Source: Babylonia areolata (taxonomy: Eukaryota > Mollusca > Gastropoda > Neogastropoda > Buccinidae). From it: DNA of 64,000 bases. Of the stretch, positions 34,881 through 46,633 are shown one piece after another. Position 1 is the first letter of the stretch; every line of letters begins with the position of its first letter. The notes under the pieces are model-generated. The model did not search any database. It was not told the DNA's origin and saw only the letters and a list, made by a program, of their open reading frames with translations. The stretch is taken from positions 39,600,482 through 39,664,481 of the forward strand of contig NC_134878.1 in assembly GCF_041734735.1 (NCBI RefSeq), written 5' to 3'. A program made the position numbers and the translations under genes.

Positions 34881-35149
34881 TTAATCTGTTGACTGCGCTG
34901 TTGACGTACGGCGTATGTCATGAAATGTCGCTGGCCAATGTTGTATTGATGTGTGCCGTACGTCATGTTACAACGTTCTATGTTTTGAGTCCCGCACTGC
35001 AGAAAAAAACAGTCTGCTAACCATTAAATTAGCTCCACTGAGAACTCTTTGTCTCCTGAGTTCCTTTAGCTAAAAATATCCACCTATTGTCATATTTATG
35101 GCGAAAGTTTTGCAAGTTTGTACGAAGCTCAAGTTGTGTTTGCAAAGCC

Positions 35150-35370
35150 ATGGCTGAACGCAGACAAATCCCAACACTTGCATGAATATTGGAAGAAATC
35201 CTTCACGATGCAAATAGTAGAGATGAAGATTGTGGACTGAATGAGATAGAACTGCGTGAAGTTGATGCCAAAGATGCAGATTTTGACATGCAGGGGGGTG
35301 GAAGGTGGGGTTGCTTGACGAAAATGAACAGACAAGCTCAGTTGATTCAAGATGCAGGTGGGTGTTTATG
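35150..35370 (+). pseudogene. piggyBac transposase N-terminus, decayed
   Basis: Starts 'MAERRQIPTLA', a TGA follows, then 'ILEEILHDANSRDEDCGLNE' and 'IELREVDAKDADFD'. This is an acidic helix-plus-disorder start, placed 265 bp inside the left end as in the other derivatives. Confidence 0.6.
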
Positions 35371-35621
35371 AGGTTTGTCAGTTTATTATTTACTTTCTGT
35401 TTGTTGTAACAATGAATATGACTGCATTGTGTGTGTTTTGAATGTGTTAGCTGTGGTAAGTTGCTTCGTCAGTCACTGATCAGTGTCTGTGGGTGAGAGA
35501 GTCAGTCACGTGCGTATGCTGTGTGACCAACGCTGCACGAGGGGGTGTGTTTTGCTGGCTGACTCATTGTTGATGACTGTGTATCGCTCGCCTACAGCAT
35601 TCTGTAAATTCGTTCCCGGCC

Positions 35622-35749
35622 AGTCACCCGAAAGTGAGTATGGCTTGCCTACATAGCGGGGTAAGAAACGGTCATACATGTAGAGCCCACTCGTGTGCCT
35701 ACAAGTGAACATGGGAGTTGCAGCCCACGAATGCAGAAGAAAAGAAGTT
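35622..35749 (+). repeat. 3' fragment of the tRNA-derived SINE
   Basis: 'gagtatggcttgcctacata' through 'agcccactcgtgtgcctac' and 'gcagaagaaaagaag' matches the last third of the SINE at 16259-16628. The tRNA head is absent. It lies inside the piggyBac element, so the insertion is younger than that element. Confidence 0.75.
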
Positions 35750-35971
35750 CCCGAGGTGTGTATTGTTTTTTTTTTGTTGTTGTTGGTGGTGGTGGTGAGT
35801 GAGTGTGAGGGTGAGTGAATGTGAGTGAGTGTGTGTGTGAGGTGTGTGGAGTGAGTGGGGAAGGGGTAGGGGGTTGGGGGGGGGGGGGAGGAAATATTTA
35901 CAAAACTGAAATCAGAGAATGATAATACAGAATTGTATGCCTAAATTACTTTGTAAATGCAACACTTGTAG

Positions 35972-35972
<1 letters not shown>

Positions 35973-36027
<55 letters not shown>

Positions 36028-36088
36028 TGTCATTTTGTTTTGTATGAGAAAGAGAATGAAGGGGGTGTGGCATACCATGAACCAGTTT

Positions 36089-36133
<45 letters not shown>
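35973..36133. repeat. (GT)n microsatellites
   Basis: Two GT runs (35973-36026 and 36092-36133) separated by 65 bases, preceded by a GTGA/GTGG-rich stretch and a poly-G near 35875-35889. Confidence 0.9.
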
Positions 36134-36136
<3 letters not shown>

Positions 36137-36249
36137 TAAAATGATACCATTTCATAACCTTTTTATTGTAGAAAAAGAAAACAAAAACAACCCAACCAAA
36201 CAAACAAACAAAAAAACCCACCAAACTTAGTCTTTTATACAGTGTGTTT

Positions 36250-36830
36250 CAGGTATGCAGCATGGTGATGATCATGATGTTTGTACTGGACCATCTGGAA
36301 TTGACAACTTGCCACAAACCTGCAGCTGAAGACCAGCAGCAGCAAGACCAAAGGGCAGTAAATAAGCCTCCAGCAATTCTGGATACAACAAAAACATGGG
36401 TGCCATGGACCATCAAGACCAGCAACTGCAGCCCTACAATGCCACAAGAAAACCCTGGTGGTATGAATATCTGTGTGTACATTTTCTACAAATTGCATGC
36501 TGAATGCACACATCCTCAACAAAAAAGCAGGCAACATTAGTACATTTCTGGACTTCAGAAGGATTCATTAGTGCCATGATCTTTGGTGACCAAGACCCAG
36601 ACACTGCTAAAGATGACCACGCTGTTCGTCTGTGTGGACGACACCTCGTTGATGTCATCCCACATACCCCACAGAAGGCCCGGCTACAAGGAGGTGCAGA
36701 GTCTGCTGGAAAAAAGTGCAAAGAAAGGATGTGAGGTTCTACTGCCCAGACTACTCCAGCAAACCGCACTGTGTCTTGAAGACTGTTTACACAAGTACCA
36801 CACACAGCGTTTTACTGGCGATAGATGCTG
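36250..36830 (+). pseudogene. piggyBac transposase C-terminal part, decayed
   Basis: Recognisable in shifting frames: 'NMGAMDHQDQQLQPYNATRK' and 'PWWYEYLCVHFLQIA' (the family's NMGGVD...DxM...R...WW block), 'NAHILNKKAGN', then the Cys-rich terminus 'CRVCWKKVQRKDVRFYCPDY' and, one frame on, 'ALCLEDCLHKYHTQ'. The C-x2-C...YCPDC...LC...CF-x-YHT ribbon is diagnostic for piggyBac transposases; one Cys of YCPDC is Tyr here. The frameshifts and stops make it inactive, and most of the catalytic core upstream is missing. Confidence 0.8.
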
Positions 36831-37205
36831 GGTGAGTACACCCTTTTCATTCTTTGTGTGGACTGTGTTGGAGACTTATGGACCTGGACACTGTTGCACA
36901 ACCTTTGACAGTGTGTGTGGTCGATCACAACAGTCACAAGAAAGACTGGTTGATAACCTGAGCAATTTTTTTTTATTGCATTTTATGGAATTTTGTGTCA
37001 GATTGACTCATTATTTGAACATGCGAGTATAAAAAAAACAAAATCTTGGTTCATTTTCCTTTCATTTGATATATACTTTTATGCATTTATCTTCAGTACT
37101 TTTTGACATATAAGCAAATTAAAATCATTGGTGTGTTTTTCTTGTTTGTCTGAAAATTTTCTCAGCATAGGCTATAGCAAAACATACTAGCAGTGAAGGG
37201 GTTAA

Positions 37206-38826
37206 TAAAGATATCGGTCTCCAGTTCTTGATAATTCTCGTGGTTTGTCACCCTTTGGTATACAAATTATTATGCCTTCTTTCTGTGTTTGTGACAGTTC
37301 ACCTTTATTCAAACCTTCATTTGGTGACCTGACAATTAAATATCCAAGATTCTTCCAAAAGAGTTTTTAAAATTTGGCAGAAAAGCCATCAGTACCTGGA
37401 CTCTATTGTTCTGCATGCGTTTAAGTGCTGGGTAGCTTCTTCTTAGGTAATTTCACCCTCAAGGTTTTCTGTTTCTATATTACTAAGTTTTAGGCATTTC
37501 CTTAACCATATCTGCTATTTCACATGTTTGAATAAGTCTCTTTTTATATAAACGTTTATAGAAATCATTAACCTCCTTTAATATTACGTTATGTTCATGA
37601 AGTTCTTCTCCTTTGTAACTAATTCCTTCATACTTTTATTTATAAAGTGTCTTTTTTCAAGATTACAAAAGTACTTTGATACTTTTTTCTCCTTTTGCTA
37701 TCCATCTAGCCCTTGAACGCATGAGTACTCCTTCCATCTTCTTTTTTGTAATATCTACAAGCTTTGACTTAATTCTCTTCTAATCTATCATTTTCTTGAC
37801 ATGTTCTAACATTCCAGCTTTCTAAGTTCTGTTTTTCTGTTTCTAACTGTTGTTCTTCCTCCTCTGTTTTACGTTTTTTCATTGTGGCGTATGAGCTTGT
37901 TTTGATCTAATCTTCATTAACAGAACATCAACAGTAATTGGTCTGATATTACAAACTGTATTTCTGGACATTGGATGTTCTTCATAATTGTATACTGGAA
38001 CTGCATATTCTCCAATAACATGTTTGATTTCTTCTTTGATTTCATTTACATAATCTATATGTTTCAATAAAGAATTGTTGAATTTCCAAAAAGACTTTTG
38101 TTTAATTTTTTCACCAAATTTAAAGTTAAGAACTATCATTGAATGGGTCTGTCCTATAGCCACATTGGATGTCTGCTTCACGTACATACTGTATCAAACA
38201 TTCAGATATAAGGAATAAGTCCAAACGGCTCTGTTGAAAAAGGGATGGTCTACGCCATGTAAAACATGTACTGTCAGGGGTTTAAGTCTCGCCAAACATA
38301 ATACATTACATATCTAAGTTTATCATAATATCTTCTACTTTGTCTCTAGCTTTAGGGTTATTTATGTGTTTATAATTAAAATAATCTTTATATGGGTCAA
38401 GAACTAGATTCCAGTCACCTCCAGTGATCAATTTTGAGTATCCAATCTCTGTAATATTTTTTTCCAGTTCATCATAAATTTTGGGAATCTTTGTTTGGGC
38501 CATAAATGTTTACAATTGAGAAACCCTTTTCTACTGCTGTGAAGGAAATAATGATGTAGTTTCCATTAGGATCATTGTACACCTTTTGATTTTAAATTTA
38601 AAGTTGTCATTCATATTGAACATAACAGCAACACCTTGTGAATTATGAGATGCAAAGTGACAAGTGTAACCCCATTCAGATCTAACATGTGATTCAAATG
38701 TTTGGGTGATGTGTATCTTGATGGAGATAAATGGAGTGTTTCTTTTGTCTAAGAAAGTGAAAAACATCTCTTCTCAACGTTACTCAGTTCTTGACAGTTC
38801 ATGGAAACAAAGCTAATATTTTCCAT
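37206..38826 (-). pseudogene. LINE I endonuclease and linker
   Basis: The endonuclease half on the far side of the piggyBac insertion: 'FTFLDKRNTPFISIKIHITQ', 'SHNSQGVAVMFN', 'YSKLITGGDWNLVLDPYKDY' and 'NNPKARDKVEDIM'. A linker follows with 'KPRELSRTGDRYLY'-like remains of the GDKPRE-WRPIS motif that opens the RT. Multiple frame changes are present. Confidence 0.75.
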
Positions 38827-38830
38827 TTTA

Positions 38831-40379
38831 TTATATTATTATTGTGCTAATATATCCAGTATTTAATAGCTTATACTATATTTTCTAATGGAGTCTAGAG
38901 GGCATCCACTCATTCTATTGTTTACATAGTTACATAGTACAACTGTGCAAAGGCTTTCATATAAAGAAAAATACATTGCTTTTTGAGTACCCATCACTAT
39001 GTGGCAATCATTTATATCATCCACAATGAGACAAGTTAAAATAAAAACAAAGTACATCAACAGAAAAACACACATTCAGACATACAGGTAAGTTTTGGTC
39101 AAGTGAGTGGGATCTTGAGGCGACATTCGTGCAGCACTTGGGAAAAAAGAAAAGAAAAAACAAAGGATAAGCCTGTGTTTGTGTTCTGTTTGTGTTAACA
39201 TAGCTTGTGCATAAGTGGGAGCATGTTGCACACACCTGCTCATGATGCATGCATGTACAAAAAACAAAAAAACAACAAACAAAACAACAACAACAAAAAC
39301 AAACGCATGCTACAACATGACCATATGCATGACAATATCATCTGCACAATCCACAATCACCACAACATACACCCACACACAAATTCGTCCATTGGGCAAG
39401 TGAAAACTTCACACACGTACCGCGGAATACACGGCACAGTTTTCTCCAGCACTAGAGTCGGCAGTATTGTGTCCACCACAGGGGAGTGGGGAACATAGGG
39501 ACGGGGTGTGTGGGAGAAGTAATGGCAAGGAGGGGGAGGGGAAATGACAGACAGTGGAGGAAGGCACGGTAGCAGCGGGCCACATCAAAGATACAACAAG
39601 CAATAACAAACTCAGCAATACACAGAACTGAAGAACCACACACAAGCGCACGCACGAATCTTGCGAGGAGAGGTGGGGCTGTAAGTTTAACCTCTCTCAG
39701 TTGTGTGCGGAAATCATGTATTATTATATGTATGTTTAGAAAGAAAATGATGTGTGAAATGAATGAACGGGTGAGCGAATTGTTTGTCTCTAAACATATC
39801 CAAAGCTGATATTTGTTACACCTTTGCATAAGTTGCAGCTGGCCCATACATCATAATGGTGTGGGTTTTTGGTTGCTATTTTTGACACACTAGTGTAAAC
39901 AAAGTGAGCCTTAGTTATAACCAGGTGTTCTGCTGTCTGTGTGTCCATGTGGGTGTGTGAGCTTGTGTGTGTCCAGGGCAAACTTTCACAAATACTGAAA
40001 AAAAAAATTAATATCCACACCAGAAACATTACAGGATAGTATGACATACACAAGTACATTTGGAGGAAAAAACAACAAAACATCAACAACTGAAAAAGAA
40101 AACAGTGAATGAGGGGGGAGGGGGGGATGAGAGAGAGAGAGAGAGAGAGAGACCTATCATTTAAATTAATTTTCCCTTCTTTGGCTTTTTTTTCTATGGT
40201 GTGAATAACAAAAATGGTGTGGTCTATAGGTTACATATATCCAAACATATTAACAACACAGGAAATGTTAGAAGAACATTCCGATGGACTGCATCATTGA
40301 TATATAACTTTGACATGGGTAATAAGGGATAATGTCACACTACAAAAACATACTCAAAGAGAAAAATGAAAAATGAATA
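38831..40379. other. Intron sequence between the two L1/Tx1-like LINEs
   Basis: AC- and A-rich, without a recognised gene. It may hold the 5' UTR/ORF1 remains of LINE I, but nothing could be identified. A (GA)n run lies at 40129-40152. Confidence 0.35.
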
Positions 40380-43300
40380 AATAGATATAATAAAATTTAA
40401 AAAAAGATAATGGTAAATATAACCAACATCGTGTCTAAAAGTACACATACTCGAACTCATACAAGAGGATGTCAATATGTAACTGAACATGTATCTTATC
40501 TAAGCCAAGCATATTGCTGTATTTGGTAGAATTGCAGAGATAAGTATGTATTCTTCACTACTTTTTTTTCATGAAATTGATTCAATAAGTGCTTTGTAAT
40601 GTGCCATTTAAAGGTAAAATCTCTGTACAGCATGTTTAATTTTGCAATGTATTCTTCACTTTGGTATCTCATTTTAAAATATTTTCTAAAAACTGAAAAC
40701 AGAGGATAAATATTTTCAACTTGCATTTGTACAAAAAGAACTTTGCAGATATTGTTATGTAAATGAGAACGTCATCTCTTTTAACTTACAGTCGGTGCAA
40801 AATAATAATAATTCTTTTGACAATACAAGGTTATGTGTGTTTGTGCAATTGTCATTTAAGAAATGTTCTATATCTTTCCAGAAGGCAGACTTTACATTGC
40901 ATGTGACGAACAAGTAGCTGATTGTTTCCTTTTTTGTTTTACAAAATGTACATTTGTTGTTTTCAACGATACTCATTTTTTTCAAGAATTATATTTGTTG
41001 CCGTATTCTATGAACTGTTCTAAATTGAAACCATTTCAGTTTACTTTCTTTTATACTTTGTATTGTCTCAAATATATTTTTCCGCTTAAGATTGGTTATT
41101 TCTTTGTTCCATTTTTCACAGCAATTTGGTTGGTTGTTATCTGCAACAAGAGTGTCAAAATAAAGCTTTGACCCTTTCCCTACACTCTGGATTATGTTAA
41201 GAGCTTTTTGTATTTTATTTGACTCATTGCTATTCAGATCAATACTGTTTTTACTAATGAACTTTTTGACTGCTTGTACACAACCTGAGAATTCTAAAAA
41301 GTTTGTTTTGATGTTAAATTTACTCTTGAAGTCTTCATAGGAAATAAATGCTCCTGTTTCACTGACTAAATCTGCAATGCGGTATACACCTTTGTTCATC
41401 CATTCCTTATAGTATATTATTTTTCTATCAGTTTTGATAAACTCATTACAGAAAATATTTTCAGCTAAGAGGTCTTCAGAATTACCAATATGGACTTTTT
41501 CTCGAAACATTTTATAAGCTTGGAAGGTGTCATTCCAGAAATCTCCAGAGTTTATTCATTTAATTGGTATATCACAACCGCATTTATCAAGTTCTTTAAC
41601 TAGAGGGCACATATATTCTATTATGGATCTCCACTTGTGATTACTGAATTTCAGTTTTCAAATCCACATTAGTTTGAGGGCCATTATCACTAATCAGATG
41701 CTTAATAAAAGGTATTCCTAATCCTCCGTCTTTATTATACTTTTTATTGCTGTTCTCCTTGCTATCTTGCCTTGTTTACCGCCCATTTGAATTGAAAACA
41801 CTGTTTTTGAAGAATGTCAGTATATTAGTTTGTGAGTTAGATAACAATATCCAGAGATATATCAGCTTCGAGAGAATTAGTGATTTTAATACTGCTACTC
41901 TGCCTATAGGTGTAATATTTCTCTTGATCCAGACTTTAAAAAGGGATTTTACCTCTTTGAATTTTTCACTATAGTTCAGTCCAGCGCACTGAAAGGTCTG
42001 GGGGTGAACCAAAAACCTAGTATCTTAACTGTGATGGATTCCAATCCATTTTCAGGTAGGGCATATATCTTACATTTGAATGTAATCTACTCCCAAACTG
42101 CTTTTGTTTTTTCAATATTTATGTCACGGCTTGTTGGCGATCGTTGCATGTGTTCATGTGCAACTCTTTTCCATCCCTTCTCCCCATTCTCTCTCCTTTC
42201 TCTCTCTCCTTCCTCCCCTCTCTCCCTCTCCACCTCTCTCCTTCACCTCTCTCTCTCCTTCCTGTGTATGCACGTGCATATCTGGGGATATGCGTGTGGC
42301 ATGTCCCTTCTGAACTTTTTTTTTTTTTTAACTCTGAGCTGAGTTCAGAAATCTATCTAGTTAGGAGAGAAAGATTCCTCTGGGCTGTTGATGCCGAGCG
42401 TTGAGGAGAGACGGGTCACCGTTCCAGCGTGTGTGCTGTTTGGTGCCATTGGTGAAGTTGTGGGGCGTTTTCCTTGTCATCCCCTTCTTCTTCCGTGTTG
42501 GTCTGTGTGGGTCTGTTTCACCCTGGGCTAGTGACTGGTGTGCCTATTTACCTGGTGACAGGTGAGAGAGTCTGTGTTTGTCTTCGTAATATTAATTTAG
42601 TGATGTGACTTGTGACTTTTGTTGACATCAAGTGAATTGGGTATGGGCGCATGTACGGTTGAAGTGATGTTTTTATCGGAAATATTTTAAGTCCAGTAGT
42701 CTTTTATTTCTGAATATTTGGGGGGAATTAGTAGATTTGTTGTGTTTAGGTGTATCATTTTTGCCATATATTCAGCTTGGATAATTGTTTCAATTTGCTT
42801 TCTTTGTTGTGAAAAAATGTCCGATTAGTCTGTAAATTTCCCCTAACATTTTTGTGTGGATGGAAATGAGATGTAATTGTGATGTAGCATGACTGTTGTC
42901 AGGTCAGGGGCATAGCCCTTGCTACTGGTACCATGTAACCCAAGTACTACCTGCCACATGTGAAGTCTCCCAACGATGGACCAGGCGGAGGAGGAAACCT
43001 TTCCAACGGCTGTGAAGGCGGAAGAGGATGACCAAAGGGCAGGGGGAGCTCTTATCCTTGGCTGGTAGTCCCCCTAGGAGACGGAGCTCCGAAGAAAAAA
43101 CCTGCACCTGCCGAGGCCATCCTATACATGGCAGTATCTGCACCTGTGGGACTGTGAGCGTCGGTAGGCGAGAGAGTGGGGAAGGGACTGCACAACTCCT
43201 CCTCACTAAAAAAAAAAGTCACCTGTGCTGGTCAGGCAACCAGGCTAATGTCGAACGACGAGCTAGCCCTTCAACACCCAGCTTTTCCAAGCCCTGCGGC

Positions 43301-43608
43301 AATGGAGAAGTGGTAATGGGGGACAGGCAGAGGATGCTGCTGGCAGTTCCTAGTCACAACTCTGCATGCAGGCGGCTGTGGGGTGATGGTCGTCCGCCAT
43401 AGACTGGGGCAGATGCGGCGCCCGTATCCTCCCACAGTGTCAGAGCAGCCCTTTTTAGGGACAGCACTGCTCTCCCCACATGGGGAAGGGGAGATAAAAG
43501 GATCCCCAAACAAAGCCTGCCTCACCTATTACCTAGTAGGAAACCGCACCTACTTGATCATCCAACAATAGCAGTTTAAAACAGAAGAAAAAAACCAGGA
43601 GTCATGCC

Positions 43609-44615
43609 CTGACTCTGAGTGCCTGGAATGTTCGCACCCTCTTAGACAGAAACGACTGACCAGAAAGACGCATAGCGCTCATTGCTAGAATGCTTGATCG
43701 CTACCAGGTGGATATAGCAGCCCTGAGCGAAACCAGGTCTGCGGGTGAAACCCAGCTGGAGGCGGCTACACCTTCTACTGTATTGGGAAGCCAGATGGCA
43801 CCCCAAGAACCTCAGGCGTGGGCTTTGCCATATGAACCAAACTTGCACGACAGCTTGACAGCCTTCCACGTGGGAAAAATGACAGGCTGATGACCCTGTG
43901 TCTGAAGCTGTCCAAGGATCGCTTCGCCACAGTCATCAGCTGCTATGCCCCAACAATGACCAACCCTGACGACATCAAAGAAGCTTTCTACGAGGAGCTC
44001 AGCCACAACATTTCAGCAGTAGACAGAAAGGACAGGCTGATCATCCTTGGGGATTTCAATGCCCGCGTTGGTGAGGACTTCTCCTCATGGCCAAAAGTCC
44101 TAGGACAGCACGGCACTGGCAAGAGCAACTCCAACGGACTGCTTTTGCTCTCGCTCTGCGCGCAGCATGGACTGACCATCACCAACACCCTCTTCCAACA
44201 AGCGGACAAGTACAAGAACACATGGATGCACCCCCGCTCCAAGCAATGGCACATGCTGGACTATGTCATTGTCCGGCAGAGGGACAGAGGTGATGTTTCC
44301 ATTACACGCTGCATGAGAGGAGCAGTCTGTTGGTCAGACCATCGCCTGGTACGCAGCAAGATGAACATCCAACCAGCCAGGCAGAAACCGCCTAGGAAGC
44401 TGAACATCCACCGCCTCCCTATCACCAAGGACGTGCTGCAGCAGCAAATCCAAATAGCTCTCCAAGAAATTCCTGCATCGACTGATGTAGAAGAGGTATG
44501 GAGCACCTTTAGAGATGCTGTGTATACACAGCAGCAGCTGACACACTTGGCTTTGTACAAAGGAGCCACAAAGACTGGTTTGACGAGAACGACTCTGGAA
44601 TCTCCAAGCTCCTGA
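43609..44615 (+). pseudogene. LINE copy B endonuclease region
   Basis: Starts with 'LSAWNVRTLL' and 'MLDRYQVDIAALSETR', crosses a frame change near 43770, and runs open from 43890. It contains 'RFATVISCYAPTM', 'RLIILGDFNARVGEDFSSW' (catalytic Asp/Asn intact), 'MLDYVIVRQRDRGDVS' and 'WSDHRLVRSKMNI' (terminal Asp-His intact). This APE-type nuclease would nick the target for reverse transcription. It is better preserved than copy A, whose SDH is SDYH. Confidence 0.85.
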
Positions 44616-44683
44616 ACACACTGCATATACGCCATCAGGATCACATTTCCGATAAAGACTGCCAGAGGAAGGAGAACCAGTTC

Positions 44684-46633
44684 TTGCAAACCAAGCAACT
44701 TGTACAGAAGAGGCTGTGTGAGATGAAGAACACCTGGTGGGAGAGAAAGTCCAAAGAGTTTCAGTCCGCTGCTGATGCTTACAACATGAAGACCTTTCAT
44801 GATGGTCTCCGAGCTGTGTATGGGCTGAGAGTCGCAAAATCAACCCCTGTCCAAGCCTTGGACCAGACCACCCTCCTGACAGACAAGAAAGACATCCTTG
44901 CCCGCTGGGCAGAGCACTTCAACACCCTCCTCAACAGGGACTCGTCCATATCAGACGAGGCAATTGCAGCCCTCCCACAGCTAGCTGCCCCTTCCACCAA
45001 GGCCAAGACCCAGAAGGCCCTGAAGCTGACAACGTCAGGAAAAGCACCAGGAGCAGATGAAATCTAGGCTGACATCTACAAGTATGGAGGCGAGGTGCTG
45101 ACAGACAAGCTCACCGCCCTGTTCCAGTCTGTCTGGGAGAGAGGGGAGGTCCCACAGGATTTCATGGATGCTTCTATTGTCTACATTTACAAACAGAAGG
45201 GAGACAAAACATCCTGCGATAACCACCGTGGAATCTCTCTCCTCTGCATCGCCGGCAAGATCTTCGCCCGCATCATACTGAACAGACTGGTTAACCATGT
45301 CTCCAACACAGTCCTCCCTGAAGCACAGTGTGGCTTCCGCTCAGGCAGGGGAACATGTGACATGGTGTTTGCCGTACGCCAGATGCAAGAGAAGTGCCAT
45401 GAGCAGAACAAGGAGCTCCACATGGTCTTTGTAGACCTGACTAAGGCCTTTGACACGGTGAACCGCCATGGACTGTGGAAGATCCTCCTAAAGTTCGGCT
45501 GCCCAGAGAGCCTAATCCAGCTGATTGCGTCTTTCCACGATGGCATGCAGGCGAGAGTACAGGAAAATACTGACATGTCAGATCCATTCCCTGTGGTAAA
45601 TGGAGCGAAGCAGGGCTGTGTCCTGGCACCCACACTGTTCTCCATTCTCTTCTCTGCCATGCTGATTGACGCCTTCCAAGACTGTGACCGGGGCATCTAC
45701 ATTCAGTTTCGCACAGATGGCAAACTTTTCAACTTGGGGCACTCCACGCCAGGTCCAGGGTGTTTGAGGCACTGTTGAGAGAATTCCTCTTCGCTGATGA
45801 CTGCACGCTTGCTGCACACACCCATGAGGACATGCAGTTCATTATGGACAGGTTCTCAACCTCCTGCAGGTGCTTTGGACTCACCATCAGCCTCAGCAAG
45901 ACCGAGTCCATGTACCAACCAGCTAGCTTACAGAACGCCAGTGCCTTCCCCCCACCTACAATCAAGATCAATGACACAGAGATCAAGTCAGTCGACAAGT
46001 TTTGCTACCTGGGCAGCACCCTATGCAGCAATGGAGCCCTTGATGCAGAAGTGACGCTGCGCATCACCAAGCCCAGCTCCACCTTTGGCAGACCCAACAA
46101 TAGGCTGTGGAACAACAAAGGCATCAGGCTCAGCACCAAGATGCCTATGAAAGATCCTCGGCATAAAGTGGCAAGACAGGGTCTCCAACCTCCAGGTCCT
46201 AGAGAGGAGTGGCCTGCCCAGCATCGAAAGCCTGCTGATCCAGTGCCAACTACGCTGGACAGGACACGTTGTCCGCATGACAGACAGCAGGATCCCGAAG
46301 ATGCTTTTGTATGGCCAGCTGAAGGAAGGCCACCGTGAACGTGGAAGACCCTGCAAGCGCTTCAAGGACACCTTGAAGACAAACCTCAAAGCCTGTGACA
46401 TAGACATTGCTTCCTGGGAAACTGATGCCCTTGATCGCTCTCGCTGGAGGATGCTGTGCTCTAGTGGCATAAAGACGTTTGAAAACAAGAGAACGCTGGC
46501 CATTAAGGAGAAGCGTGAGCATAGGAAGCAGGGCTCAACTTCTGGAGACGTTTTCCCTTGCAACACCTGTGGGAAGTGCTGCGCATCCAGAATCGGCCTC
46601 TCCTCCCGTATGAGGACACACACCGACAGATAA
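44684..46633 (+). pseudogene. LINE copy B reverse transcriptase and C-terminal finger
   Basis: 'KAPGADEI' is followed by a TAG at about 45065. The frame reopens with 'YKQKGDKTSCDNHRGISLL', 'CGFRSGRGTCDMVFAVRQMQ', 'VFVDLTKAFDTVNRHGLW' (motif A) and 'NGAKQGCVLAPTLFSILFS'. A frame change near 45740 precedes 'FLFADDCTLAAHTHEDM' (motif C). After a deletion near 46143 the C-terminus ends 'CNTCGKCCASRIGLSSRM-RTHTDR', where the first zinc His of copy A is Arg. At least one stop, one frameshift and one deletion make it inactive. Confidence 0.85.

Larger units (their letters stand above)
34885..37201 (+). mobile_element. Degenerate piggyBac element inside LINE I
   Basis: TTAA at 34881-34884 and 37202-37205. 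Ends: TCTGTTGACTGC on the left and CCCCTTCACTGC reading inward on the right, imperfect inverted repeats. Deleting the element and one TTAA restores the LINE frame as 'W-RPISLLNVVYKIGSS'. It keeps both an N-terminal frame (35150-35370) and a degraded C-terminal transposase with the Cys-rich finger (36250-36830), and also contains a SINE fragment and GT repeats. This is the only piggyBac unit here with recognisable C-terminal coding. Confidence 0.9.
32344..38830 (-). mobile_element. L1/Tx1-like LINE I in MCPH1 intron 3, split by piggyBac
   Basis: The minus-strand ORF2 starts near 38826 ('MENISFVSMNCQ-EL') and the element ends in a poly-A tail read as poly-T at 32344-32359. In order it has endonuclease (38826-38300, 'GGDWNLVLDPYKD'), a linker with charged helix (38190-37210), RT, then the thumb and a C-terminal zinc-knuckle region 'CSFCGSHPETIEHLFW'. 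It is interrupted by a 2.3-kb piggyBac element at a TTAA within the RT. Several frameshifts and stops break it. No clear ORF1 was identified upstream of 38830. Confidence 0.85.

Noticed and set aside
42004-42404. Ser/Pro/Leu-rich ORFs in three frames
   Set aside because: CT-rich sequence inside an LTR; no domain and no splice context.
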